A stretch of 64,000 nucleotides of DNA, taken from NCBI RefSeq assembly GCF_040199715.1, contig NZ_JBEFNA010000005.1:1-64000 (forward strand), written 5' to 3'. The translations under genes were made by a program, and so were the position numbers. Below, piece after piece: positions 1-9,412 of this stretch. Every line of letters begins with the position of its first letter. Position 1 is the stretch's first letter. Source of the stretch: Fusobacterium sp. SYSU M8D902 (GTDB lineage: Bacteria; Fusobacteriota; Fusobacteriia; Fusobacteriales; Fusobacteriaceae). Under the pieces are notes generated by a model. The model did no database searches. It saw only the letters and a list, made by a program, of their open reading frames with translations, and was not told the origin of the DNA.

Positions 1-37
1 TTTAGGGTAAATTTACAATGGATTTTTTATTGAAATT

Positions 38-1339
38 TTATGCTGCAACTTCTTGGAATTCTATTATACACCAAACACTTTCATATGTTCTAAGTTTTCC
101 ATTAGTATATTCTATAAAAAGCTCTATGTCTTCTTGTGGAATATATAAAATACCCCCTTTTATATTAAACATTCCCTTTATTACTCTTAGTGCTTCTGTT
201 ACTGTTTTCGCTCTAAAAAATATCCAGAAGATATTCACTAAATTAATGGTTATAAACCAACCTACTAATTTATTCAATTTTCTTCCACTATTTTTCCATA
301 TTCTATGAATCAATATACATATTCCATGTAACATTCCCCAAATTATGAAATTCCAACCTGCTCCATGCCATATACCACTTGCCAAGAATACTATGAATAA
401 ATTCCTTAATGTTTTTAATTCTCCTTTTCTATTTCCTCCTAATGGAATATATAGATAGTTTGTCATAAATCTACCTAATGTCATATGCCACTTCTTCCAA
501 AATTCCTGTATATTAGTTGATTTATATGGTGAATTAAAGTTTGCTGGTAACACTATATTAAACATCAAAGCAATCCCTATTGCCATATCACAATATCCAC
601 TAAAATCAAAATATAATTGTAATGTATATGATATTGATGTTAACCATGCTTCTATAAAATTTAATTTATCCATTATATCAAATCCTGCATTGGCAAAATT
701 TGCTATTGTATCTGCTATTATTACTTTCTTTGCTAATCCTATAGAAAATACATATAATCCTCTATTCATATTTTCCCAGTTAATTTTTTTATTACTTTCA
801 GCTTCAAATTGAGGTAACATCTCTGTTGGTAATACTATTGGTCCTGCTATTAGCTGTGGAAAAAATGTTACAAATAAACAATAATCTAAAAAATCATAAA
901 TTAAATGATATCTTTTATACATATCTACTACAAACGAAAGTTGCTGAAATGTAAAAAATGATATTCCTAATGGTAACATTATATGTAATAAATGAAAGTT
1001 GCTCTTAAATACTATGTTAATATTCTCTACAAAAAAATCATAATATTTAAAATACCCTAATATTCCTAAATTAAATACAACTCCAAATATTAATAATATC
1101 CTTCTTTGAACTATATCCACTTTATTGTTTGATAATCGTTTTCCTATAAAATAGTTTATTAAAATTGATATAGCTATAAGTATTAAATACATTCTATTAA
1201 AATATGAATAAAAATATAGTGAAGCTATTACTAACCAAGCTTTAGCACATTTATTTTTGTTATATCTATTTAATAAAAAGTATATTACCAAAGTAATTGG
1301 TAAAAATAAAAATATAAACTCATATGAATTAAATAACAT
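38..1339 (-). CDS. MBOAT-family membrane O-acyltransferase (AlgI/DltB-like)
   Basis: A polytopic inner-membrane protein of 433 residues that most likely transfers acyl (acetyl) groups onto a surface polysaccharide. Hydrophobic helices run through the chain. The two MBOAT landmarks are visible: a WKKWHMTLGRF segment with His285 and GIWHG with the presumed catalytic His325. It is the last visible gene of the polysaccharide locus, 67 bases after the flippase gene, which fits decoration of the repeat unit. Family members usually end with another hydrophobic helix, but here the last 25 residues are charged and unlike the family, so the C-terminus may be altered. The acyl donor and sugar target cannot be read from sequence. 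Confidence 0.88.
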   Translation of the reverse strand: MLFNSYEFIFLFLPITLVIYFLLNRYNKNKCAKAWLVIASLYFYSYFNRMYLILIAISILINYFIGKRLSNNKVDIVQRRILLIFGVVFNLGILGYFKYYDFFVENINIVFKSNFHLLHIMLPLGISFFTFQQLSFVVDMYKRYHLIYDFLDYCLFVTFFPQLIAGPIVLPTEMLPQFEAESNKKINWENMNRGLYVFSIGLAKKVIIADTIANFANAGFDIMDKLNFIEAWLTSISYTLQLYFDFSGYCDMAIGIALMFNIVLPANFNSPYKSTNIQEFWKKWHMTLGRFMTNYLYIPLGGNRKGELKTLRNLFIVFLASGIWHGAGWNFIIWGMLHGICILIHRIWKNSGRKLNKLVGWFITINLVNIFWIFFRAKTVTEALRVIKGMFNIKGGILYIPQEDIELFIEYTNGKLRTYESVWCIIEFQEVAA

Positions 1340-1406
1340 TTTATATAAAATATAAGTTAAAACTTATATTATTTTCCTCCTTTAAAATTAATTATATTTC
1401 TATTTC

Positions 1407-2891
1407 CTATAATATCTTTTTTAAAATATTTCTAAATTCTTTATTCAATAAAAAAACTATAAATATGATAATTCCTGAAATACTAGAAATTTTAATAGCA
1501 TAAATTATCCACTCTATCCATCCATTTATTTCAAAAATTATAAAAGATTTTATTATTAAATTTAATCCAAATAAAGATAAAATTAATAGGATTAAATAAT
1601 TTCCATATACTTCAATATAGTCTTTCCAATCTTTATTAAAACATTTTATGAATACTAGTACTGGTCTTGCTATAGAAATTATCAAAATATTTGATATTAT
1701 AGTTCCTACTATTACTCCATTTAATCCTATATAATAAAGTAAAACTATAGAAAAAACAAAATTTAATATAGCTTCTATTATTGGTAATTGAATGTCATCA
1801 AAAAATCCACTTCCATCTTTAAATACATCTGTCACTCCTCTAAAACATTGCACAAACAAATTTATAATAATTAAAATTGTCGTTTGCTTTGGTAATATAT
1901 ATTTATTTCCTATCCAAAGTTTGATAAAATCATCAATTAAAATATATGCACAAAAAGAAAACAGTATACTTATATTTAAAAAAATTATGTTCAAATTTCT
2001 CCAACAATTAAATATTTCTTCTTTATTATTTTCAGCTATAAATTTTCCAATTTTAGGTCTTAAAACACTTAAAATTATATTTATTAATGTTATTATCATT
2101 TGAACTATCATTTGATAACTTGCATATATTCCTACAACTTCAAGAGAAATAAATTTTGAAATAAGTATTAAGTCAGTATTAAAAACTATCAATCCTGCCA
2201 ATTTATGCCAAAATAAATTTTTTAAATTTTTTGTTATAGATTTATCAGTTATTTTAGTTTTAAAAATATTAAAATAATACTTTTTATAATGAATTTTATA
2301 AAATATAAATTGGATTATATTATCTAAAATTAATAATAAAATAAAAATTAAAAATGACTCAAATTTAATTATAATTATTATTTGTAATATTTGGCAAAAT
2401 ATTCTACTTTCACCTTGTATTAATCTAACAAATTTAAATTTCTGATCTGCAGTAAATAGAACACTATATTTTGCAAAACTATAACTTAAGGCAGTGTTGA
2501 TAACATATAAACTCCAGTACAAGTAAATATTTACATCTTTTAATTTATCTTTAATAAAAAAAGGAATAATAGGATTTAATAACAAACCTACTATTAAAAT
2601 AAACAAAGATATTTTTTTATATAAGGAAGCAATAGTATTAATGATTACACTTATTTGATTATAATCTTTTTCTGCAAGTGGTTTATATAAAGCATAAGTA
2701 GAAGCAGATGATAAGCCTATTTCGGCTAAATTAAGATAAGCTAATAGCTGTGTAAATAATTTCATTAAACCTAAATTCTGTATTCCTAAATAAAGTGAAA
2801 AATATTTATTTACAAGAAATAATGATAAACTTATCCCTACTGTTATTATTAAATTTAATAATATTTCTTTAATAACTTTTATTCTTTTCAA
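1407..2891 (-). CDS. Wzx-like polysaccharide flippase
   Basis: A 494-residue, very hydrophobic protein with about 12-14 predicted helices, matching the MATE/MOP-superfamily Wzx transporters that flip lipid-linked repeat units across the inner membrane. Assignment rests on length, helix pattern and position among glycosyltransferases and a Wzy-like protein, because Wzx proteins diverge too fast for a motif-based call. It starts 23 bases inside the preceding glycosyltransferase gene, so translation is probably coupled. It is the only flippase seen in a locus with two initiating transferases. Confidence 0.8.
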   Translation of the reverse strand: MKRIKVIKEILLNLIITVGISLSLFLVNKYFSLYLGIQNLGLMKLFTQLLAYLNLAEIGLSSASTYALYKPLAEKDYNQISVIINTIASLYKKISLFILIVGLLLNPIIPFFIKDKLKDVNIYLYWSLYVINTALSYSFAKYSVLFTADQKFKFVRLIQGESRIFCQILQIIIIIKFESFLIFILLLILDNIIQFIFYKIHYKKYYFNIFKTKITDKSITKNLKNLFWHKLAGLIVFNTDLILISKFISLEVVGIYASYQMIVQMIITLINIILSVLRPKIGKFIAENNKEEIFNCWRNLNIIFLNISILFSFCAYILIDDFIKLWIGNKYILPKQTTILIIINLFVQCFRGVTDVFKDGSGFFDDIQLPIIEAILNFVFSIVLLYYIGLNGVIVGTIISNILIISIARPVLVFIKCFNKDWKDYIEVYGNYLILLILSLFGLNLIIKSFIIFEINGWIEWIIYAIKISSISGIIIFIVFLLNKEFRNILKKIL

Positions 2892-3900
2892 TATTCTTCC
2901 CCTTCTTTTGTTTATTTTTTATTACTTTATAAATTTTTTTCAATATAATATATATATATCCACATAAATAAGGATTCATAATTAAAAAATAATAAACAAA
3001 ACATTCTTTTCTAGTATGTAATTTGGGTTTAAACCAATTTTTTTTTTCTTTTATTTCTTTTTCTAGGTATTTTTTTTTATTTTTAATAACATCGAAATTA
3101 ATCATTGTGAATAAATTTACTATAGAATATATGTATCTAGAACGTCCTTCTGGTAAAAAAAATTTATCATAGATTATTGCTATTTGTCTATTTGCTTCTA
3201 TACTTGTTAAAATTTTTTTATCAATTTTATGTGATAGTGAATTTTCATGTTGAACATAACCGTATAATTTTTCAGATGTATAAACTATTTTATTTGCTTG
3301 AGATAAATATTTACAACAAAATAATAAATCTTCACATATTGATATTCCATTGTCAAATCTTATTTCTTTGTTCATATTTAATAATTCTTTTTTTAATAAT
3401 TTATTCCATAAAAATCCTTGATATCCATCAATTCTAAGAATATTTTTCATTGCTTCTAATTTATTCATTTTTCCAATTTTTACTCCTAAAATTGGTTGAA
3501 AAATATAATTAGATATTTCTATTTCATTTAATATTTCAAAATCACACATAACAATATCAGCATTCTCTCTTTCTGCTAATTCCACTAACCCCTTAGTCAT
3601 TTGAAATTTTATAATATCATCACTATCAAGAAATTGTATATATTTCCCCTGAGAATATTTAATTCCGTCATTTCTTGCAGCACTAACACCTTCATTTTTT
3701 TTATGATAAACTTTGATCCTTGAATCTCTTTTGGCATAATTATCACATATAATACCACTGCTATCTTTAGATCCATCGTTAATTAATATTAATTCAAAAT
3801 TTTTATAATTTTGAGTTAATATACTATCTAAACAAAATTTTAACCACTTTTCACTATTATAAATTGGTACTATAATAGATACTAATACCTCATTTTGCAT
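2869..3900 (-). CDS. Family 2 glycosyltransferase
   Basis: A 343-residue GT-A fold inverting glycosyltransferase of the polysaccharide locus. The N-terminus has the GT2 signature VSIIVPIYNSEKWL, followed by the nucleotide-binding ILINDGSKDSS segment and the metal-binding DSDD motif near residue 93. The C-terminal third is basic and partly hydrophobic, consistent with membrane association. A GGAGGG Shine-Dalgarno site precedes the ATG and lies inside the end of the Wzy-like gene, which overlaps it by 11 bases. Donor and acceptor sugars are unknown. Confidence 0.9.
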   Translation of the reverse strand: MQNEVLVSIIVPIYNSEKWLKFCLDSILTQNYKNFELILINDGSKDSSGIICDNYAKRDSRIKVYHKKNEGVSAARNDGIKYSQGKYIQFLDSDDIIKFQMTKGLVELAERENADIVMCDFEILNEIEISNYIFQPILGVKIGKMNKLEAMKNILRIDGYQGFLWNKLLKKELLNMNKEIRFDNGISICEDLLFCCKYLSQANKIVYTSEKLYGYVQHENSLSHKIDKKILTSIEANRQIAIIYDKFFLPEGRSRYIYSIVNLFTMINFDVIKNKKKYLEKEIKEKKNWFKPKLHTRKECFVYYFLIMNPYLCGYIYIILKKIYKVIKNKQKKGKNIEKNKSY

Positions 3901-5056
3901 ATCTTTTTTCCCTCCTTTGTATTAAAGGAAATTTCATTTTTAATTTCTCACTTTTTTTATAATTAATACAACCATATATTATGTAAATAGGAATCCACCC
4001 AAAAATATTATACATACTTGAACCAGTTAAACAAGTCACCATATTAAAAGTCATAAAAATAAAAGAATATAATTTTCTTCCAGCTATAGAAATATTTGTG
4101 TTAATAATAATTATTAAACCAAATATTGTGGTTTCCAGTAAGAATTGAATTAAATCCATTTCTATTCCATGCCAAGTAATACTATTAGTTGATCCTAATC
4201 CGGCTGCTTTATATCCAGTATCTAATACTAAATTTAAAATCGTACTTCGACCTTGAGTAAAATGTTCTGGTATATCATTTACAATTGTAAAAAAGATATC
4301 ACTATTTTCTGAAAGTAATAAATAAAACCATAAAATAGTAACAGTTATACACATAATTTTTCCAATCAGTATTATCATTTTATTTATTCTTTTATCTATA
4401 TTTATAAATAAAGGTAATAAAAATAAAATAATGGAAAAAACTATTGCAGGTCTTTTAAATGTCAATAATACAAATATAAAAGATATTATTGAAATTATTT
4501 TATTTTTCCTATAATACATGAAAAAAGTACAACAATTTATAGAAGAAGCTGCAAAATAATGTGTTTCAAAAGGAGAAAATGAGTTAAAAAACGAAATACT
4601 TTTTATATTACTTATAGAAAGAATATTTACTCCTTTTTCTAAAATCCAACCTAATATTGAAACAAATAATAAATATATCATTAATTTATAAATTTCATCT
4701 AAATTAAAAATATTTAATATAACAAAAGAATATAAAATTGTAATCATAAATCGAAATGACAATTCAAATGTATATTTTATATTTCCACCATTAACTAATA
4801 TTAATAATAGAGAAATTCCTAAAATACCTAAATTTGAAAAAATTATTAATTTTGCTTCTTTTAAATAACACAATCCTTTTTTATTTTTAATACTCATCAA
4901 TCCAAAAATAGTTCCCACTATCAAAATAATATATTTTAAAATTTTTTGCAATTCCACATTTAAACCATGAGCTACATAGTATCCATCTATAAAAATTTGA
5001 AAAAAAAATATTATTACAAAAAAAATAATATTAACTTCTTTATATTTTATTTTCAT
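3890..5056 (-). CDS. Wzy-like O-antigen/capsule polymerase (first of two)
   Basis: A 388-residue membrane protein with roughly ten hydrophobic segments and one large hydrophilic loop in the second half, the usual layout of Wzy polymerases, which join lipid-linked repeat units in the periplasm. Sequence identity within this family is low, so the call rests on topology and on the neighbouring Wzx and glycosyltransferase genes. A 138-base AT-rich gap separates it from the upstream glycosyltransferase, one of the few real gaps in the locus, so an internal promoter is possible there. A second Wzy-like gene lies at 13078-14160. Confidence 0.72.
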   Translation of the reverse strand: MKIKYKEVNIIFFVIIFFFQIFIDGYYVAHGLNVELQKILKYIILIVGTIFGLMSIKNKKGLCYLKEAKLIIFSNLGILGISLLLILVNGGNIKYTFELSFRFMITILYSFVILNIFNLDEIYKLMIYLLFVSILGWILEKGVNILSISNIKSISFFNSFSPFETHYFAASSINCCTFFMYYRKNKIISIISFIFVLLTFKRPAIVFSIILFLLPLFINIDKRINKMIILIGKIMCITVTILWFYLLLSENSDIFFTIVNDIPEHFTQGRSTILNLVLDTGYKAAGLGSTNSITWHGIEMDLIQFLLETTIFGLIIIINTNISIAGRKLYSFIFMTFNMVTCLTGSSMYNIFGWIPIYIIYGCINYKKSEKLKMKFPLIQRREKRYAK

Positions 5057-5194
5057 AATTCTCCTAATTATTTTATTTAATTTTAACTTATAAGATTACG
5101 CATTATTTTATTAAATAAAAATCTAATATATAAAAAATATTATTCAATATTTAAATAAATATTTCTTGTATTTTTTCTTTTTTAAAAATAACTT

Positions 5195-6346
5195 TTAATT
5201 ACTATTCATATTTTTTAATAAAAAAAATATTTTCTTATTCACTATTTTAAAATCAAATCTTTTTGATTCCAAAAAAGAATTTTTTACTAATATTTTATAA
5301 TTATTTTTTGAAAAATTTATTGCTGATATTATACTTTCAGTTTCTCCATCTATTTTTAATGAATTTTTTTTAAATTTAACAATCTCTGAAATTCCTCCAA
5401 CATCTGTTGTTATTATTGGCATACCATAACTCATTGCTTCTAAAATTGTCATTGGTTTCCCTTCTATAATAGAATTCATTATAAGAACATCATTATTCTT
5501 CATGTATTCTTTTACTTTCTCAGGAGAAACTGAGCTAAGTAAATTAATATGTCTTTCTGCATCATTTTCTCTAATTAAGTTTTCTAAATACTCTTTCTCT
5601 TCTCCATCACCTAATATTGTTAACTCTATTTTGTCTCTTATTGGTAATACCGCTTTTATGATTCCATCTATTCTTTTTACTTTTGAAAATCTTCCAACAA
5701 ATAGCAACCGCAATGGATCATGGCAAGTATCTCTTATTGGTAATTCTTTTGGAATAACTATTGAATTATCAACTGAAATAACATTTTTATTATATTTTAA
5801 ATATTTATTTAATGAAACTTTGTCTAACGTAAATATCAAGTCTGACTTTTTTAATAAAATTTCTATAAATTTATTAAAAAATATATTAACTAATTTATTG
5901 TTTCTATAAAATCTAAACCCTCTTAACATATTAAAAAAATCTCCATGTGAAAAAACAGCTATTTTTGAAAAAGGATGACATAATTTTATTTGAATAAAAG
6001 CTTCAGGTGTATGTAAATAATGAATTATTTTTTCTCCATTAGGAATATATTTTCTGAATTTAAATAATGCTTTTAAATATTCTAATCTCATTGATTTTTT
6101 AATATTATTTAAATTAACTTCTCTATATAGTATTGGCAAAAAATCAAACTCTTTTTCTCCAATATTTATTATTTGTATTTTTCCAACCTTACACTCATCT
6201 GTTGTTATTCCAACTAAAAGAATTTTTTTACATTCTTCGGGATGCTCTTCTGTAATATAAAGTAAAAAATTTCTTATACTTGTTAATTGACCTCCTATTG
6301 GAAAATCTTTAAAATTTGATGTATCATATATTATTAAACTATACAT
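5195..6346 (-). CDS. Family 4 glycosyltransferase
   Basis: A 383-residue GT-B fold retaining glycosyltransferase. The C-terminal nucleotide-sugar domain is clear: LLFVGRFSKVKRIDGII opens it, LTILGDGEE follows, and the EGKPMTILEAMSYGMPII block carries the E-x7-E motif of GT4 enzymes. The N-terminal acceptor domain is less conserved and has no obvious membrane helix, so the enzyme is probably a peripheral cytoplasmic protein. It starts three bases after the stop of the WecG-like gene, so the two are co-translated. Its sugar specificity is unknown. Confidence 0.9.
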   Translation of the reverse strand: MYSLIIYDTSNFKDFPIGGQLTSIRNFLLYITEEHPEECKKILLVGITTDECKVGKIQIINIGEKEFDFLPILYREVNLNNIKKSMRLEYLKALFKFRKYIPNGEKIIHYLHTPEAFIQIKLCHPFSKIAVFSHGDFFNMLRGFRFYRNNKLVNIFFNKFIEILLKKSDLIFTLDKVSLNKYLKYNKNVISVDNSIVIPKELPIRDTCHDPLRLLFVGRFSKVKRIDGIIKAVLPIRDKIELTILGDGEEKEYLENLIRENDAERHINLLSSVSPEKVKEYMKNNDVLIMNSIIEGKPMTILEAMSYGMPIITTDVGGISEIVKFKKNSLKIDGETESIISAINFSKNNYKILVKNSFLESKRFDFKIVNKKIFFLLKNMNSN

Positions 6347-6349
6347 TTT

Positions 6350-7141
6350 TTAATCCCCTACTATCCTATTTTTTAACAAATAATAAATAAACTTTGTATT
6401 TGTAATTACATATCTTTTTAATAGTCTTCTAGGTTCTTGAAGTAATCTATATAACCACTCTAAGCTCATATTTTTCATCCATTGTGGTGCTTCTGGTATA
6501 GTTTCAGCAAGAATACTAAAAGCACCACCTACACCCACCATTATCCCATTTATTTTCCCTCTATTTCTATAACAAAATAATTCTTGACGTGGAGCACCTA
6601 AAGCTATCCATATAAAATCTGCTTTTGTAGCATTAATTCTATTTGCTAATTCATTTTCTTCTTGTTCATTCATATCTCTAAAAACTGATGGTTCTTTTCC
6701 TACGATTTTAATCCAAGGATATTTTTCTTTTATTTTTTTTATCAAAGTATCTAAATTTTCTTGTGTTGACCCATAAAAGAAGTGAGTTATTTCTCTCTCT
6801 TTTGATTTTTTAAAAACTTCTCTCATAAAATCAGGTCCAGTTACTCTATCCATTTCTGGATATCTTCTTTTTCCAATTATCGAAAGTGGTTTTCCATCAG
6901 GAAGAGATAATAATGATTCAAATTGAACTTTATAATAATCTATATTATCGTGTGCTATAACTGTAGTATGTACATTAGATACACAAATATAATTTCCATG
7001 AGATAATTTCCAATTATCAAATAAAAATTCTATACATTTATCCATATTTACAACAGAAATAGGGACTCCTATTATATTCACTCTTTTGGGATAATTTTTA
7101 AATAATTTTTGCTTTATCATAAATATCACACAATCTTTCAT
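6350..7141 (-). CDS. WecG/TagA/CpsF-family glycosyltransferase (GT26)
   Basis: A 263-residue enzyme of the family that adds N-acetylmannosamine-type sugars to lipid-linked GlcNAc. Visible family features are VNIIGVPISVV at the N-terminus, the conserved PDG with Asp82, the HFFYGS segment, and IALGAPRQE near residue 180. A WecB-type epimerase that would supply UDP-ManNAc lies in the same locus at 15145; no UDP-ManNAc dehydrogenase is visible, which favours ManNAc over ManNAcA as the donor (inference). The start is uncertain: ATG at 7141 overlaps the upstream gene by 44 bases and ATG at 7120 by 23, and neither has a clear ribosome-binding site. Confidence 0.88.
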   Translation of the reverse strand: MKDCVIFMIKQKLFKNYPKRVNIIGVPISVVNMDKCIEFLFDNWKLSHGNYICVSNVHTTVIAHDNIDYYKVQFESLLSLPDGKPLSIIGKRRYPEMDRVTGPDFMREVFKKSKEREITHFFYGSTQENLDTLIKKIKEKYPWIKIVGKEPSVFRDMNEQEENELANRINATKADFIWIALGAPRQELFCYRNRGKINGIMVGVGGAFSILAETIPEAPQWMKNMSLEWLYRLLQEPRRLLKRYVITNTKFIYYLLKNRIVGD

Positions 7142-8270
7142 AATTTTTTTTAATATTTAATTTTTTATCAAAATATAATTTTGCGTTTTCTGAATAATAT
7201 TTATTATTTTTTACAATTTCATTTAAAGAATTATAAAAAGAATTATAATCATTTATTTTATAGATCAATCCTCCTTTTGATTCTTCAACTATTGTTTTAG
7301 GAGTTCCCAATTTAGTGCAAATAACTGGAGTTCCTAATGAAAAACTTTCAGGTATTCCCATTCCAAACGTTTCATACCATTCACTTGTTATTAAAACAGC
7401 ACTACTTTTTAATATATCTTGAAATATAACTTTTTGTTCTTTAAAACCGTAATAAATAATATTATCATTATCTTTTACTATTCTTTCTATATATTTTTTA
7501 TAAGTCCCAGTTCCATATATATGTAGTACATAATCTTTTGGTACTTTTTGCCACATTTCTACCAATGATAAAATTCCTTTATTTTTTTCTAATCGACCAT
7601 AAAATATAAAAACTTTATTTTTCATACACTCTTTTACTGAGATATCAAACTCTTTTACAAAGTTTGGCTTTATAAATATATTCTTTCCAAAAATATTTAA
7701 AAAATATTTGAATTTTTGTTTGTTAAATTCAGTTAAAAATATATAATTAATTTTTCTATAAGTTCCTAATAATTTATGGATAGTTAACATTAACACTACT
7801 ATAAATGTTTGAATTCTTGAGTTTCTATAACATTTATATTTTAATGCAGGTATAAAAGATTTATTTTTTATACACTCTTCACAAATTTTTCCATTTCTAT
7901 AAAGAATAGCACAAGGACATAAAAATCTAAAATTATGAATAGTTTGCACTACTGGAATTCTCTCATTTATTGCTGCATAATAAACAGAAGGTGAAATTAA
8001 AGGAAAAGTATTATGACAGTGAAGAATATCTATCTTATTTTTTTTTATAATTTTTTTTATTTCATAATAAGTTTTAAAAGACCATATTGTAGTAAAAGGA
8101 AGTAATAATAATTTTAATTTTGAAGTTCTTAATTCATTGTTATTACGAGTGTATTCAATTACTTCATGTCCATTTTCACGAAGCATTTCTACTTCATTTT
8201 TATAAACTGTATGTTCTCCTCCACCAATTTGATAAAAGTTATGAACCATCAATATCTTTTTTTTATTCAT
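7098..8270 (-). CDS. Family 4 glycosyltransferase
   Basis: A 390-residue GT-B glycosyltransferase. The N-terminus ILMVHNFYQIGGGEH has the glycine-rich loop typical of GT4 enzymes. The C-terminal domain has FIFYGRLEKNKGILSLVE, LHIYGTG, and the EWYETFGMGIPESFSLGTPVI segment with the E-x7-E pair. A cluster of cysteines near residues 115-140 (FLCPCAILY, then CEECIK) could bind metal and is seen in a subset of these enzymes. It overlaps the epimerase gene upstream by 8 bases and the WecG-like gene downstream by 44, so it belongs to one tight operon. Confidence 0.9.
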   Translation of the reverse strand: MNKKKILMVHNFYQIGGGEHTVYKNEVEMLRENGHEVIEYTRNNNELRTSKLKLLLLPFTTIWSFKTYYEIKKIIKKNKIDILHCHNTFPLISPSVYYAAINERIPVVQTIHNFRFLCPCAILYRNGKICEECIKNKSFIPALKYKCYRNSRIQTFIVVLMLTIHKLLGTYRKINYIFLTEFNKQKFKYFLNIFGKNIFIKPNFVKEFDISVKECMKNKVFIFYGRLEKNKGILSLVEMWQKVPKDYVLHIYGTGTYKKYIERIVKDNDNIIYYGFKEQKVIFQDILKSSAVLITSEWYETFGMGIPESFSLGTPVICTKLGTPKTIVEESKGGLIYKINDYNSFYNSLNEIVKNNKYYSENAKLYFDKKLNIKKNYERLCDIYDKAKII

Positions 8271-9408
8271 AATTATTTCTCCAAACCATCTTATTCACTA
8301 TTCCCGTATAAGATTGTATTATTTTTACTACTTTAGTTGATACATCCTCTATATAATAAGGCACAGGTATTCCAAAATCACTATTTTCATTCATTGCTAC
8401 TGCAAGTTCCACTGCTTGTTCCACTTCATTATTTGATATTCCTGCTAATACAAAACATCCTTTATCTAACGCTTCTGGTCTTTCTGTACTTGTTCTTATA
8501 CAAATAGCAGGAAATGATTTATTTATAGAAGTAAAGAATGATGATTCTTCAGGAAGTGTTCCACTATCTGATATAACTGCAAATGCATTCATCTGTAAAT
8601 TATTATAATCATGGAAACCTAATGGTTCATGTAATTTTACTCTTTCATCAAGTTTAAACTTTCTTGCTTCTAAAAATTTCTTACTTCTTGGATGGCAAGA
8701 ATAAAGTATTGGCATATTATATTTTTCTGCTAAATTATTTATTGAAGTAAAAAGAGATATAAAATTAGTTTCTGTATCAATATTTTCTTCTCTATGAGCA
8801 CTTAATAAAATATATCCTTTTTCATTAAGATTTAATTTATTTAAAATATTAGAATTTTCTATCTCTTTTAAGTTTGCTCTTAATACTTCTGCCATTGGTG
8901 AACCTGTTACATAAGTTCTTTCTTTAGCTACTCCAGATGCATTAAGATATCTTCTTGCATGTTCTGAATAACACATATTGACATCTGAAATAATATCTAC
9001 TATTCTTCTGTTAGTTTCTTCGGGTAAACATTCATCAAAACATCTATTTCCTGCTTCCATATGAAATATTGGAATATGTAATCTTTTAGCTGCTATTGCT
9101 GAAAGACATGAGTTTGTATCTCCTAAAATAAGAAGAGCATCTGGTTTTACTTTTACCATTAATTCATAAGATTTCGCTATTATATTTCCAATTGTTTCCC
9201 CTAAATCTTTTCCAACAGCATTAAGATAATAATTTGGTTCTCTTAATTTCAAGTTTTCAAAAAATACTTGATTTAAGTTATAATCATAATTTTGTCCTGT
9301 ATGAACTAATATTTGATCAAAATATTTATCACATTTTTTTATAACTTCTGATAATCTAATTATTTCAGGTCTTGTTCCTACTATTGTCATCAATTTTAAT
9401 TTATTCAT
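8263..9408 (-). CDS. fnlC: UDP-sugar 2-epimerase, third enzyme of UDP-L-FucNAc synthesis (CapG/FnlC)
   Basis: A non-hydrolysing UDP-HexNAc 2-epimerase fold protein of 381 residues. The start is the ATG at 9408, giving MNKLKLMTIVGTRPEIIRL; it has GAGG about nine bases upstream, whereas the longer reading frame has no such site. VGTRPE, VHTGQNYD, LLILGDTNS, HMEAGNR and the SDSGTLPEE motif are the family hallmarks. Its position directly after CapE- and CapF-like genes, four bases from the latter, identifies it as CapG/FnlC, the final 2-epimerisation to UDP-L-FucNAc, rather than WecB. A separate WecB-type enzyme is encoded at 15145. The product feeds a cytoplasmic glycosyltransferase of this locus. 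Confidence 0.9.
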   Translation of the reverse strand: MNKLKLMTIVGTRPEIIRLSEVIKKCDKYFDQILVHTGQNYDYNLNQVFFENLKLREPNYYLNAVGKDLGETIGNIIAKSYELMVKVKPDALLILGDTNSCLSAIAAKRLHIPIFHMEAGNRCFDECLPEETNRRIVDIISDVNMCYSEHARRYLNASGVAKERTYVTGSPMAEVLRANLKEIENSNILNKLNLNEKGYILLSAHREENIDTETNFISLFTSINNLAEKYNMPILYSCHPRSKKFLEARKFKLDERVKLHEPLGFHDYNNLQMNAFAVISDSGTLPEESSFFTSINKSFPAICIRTSTERPEALDKGCFVLAGISNNEVEQAVELAVAMNENSDFGIPVPYYIEDVSTKVVKIIQSYTGIVNKMVWRNNYE

Positions 9409-9412
9409 TTTT

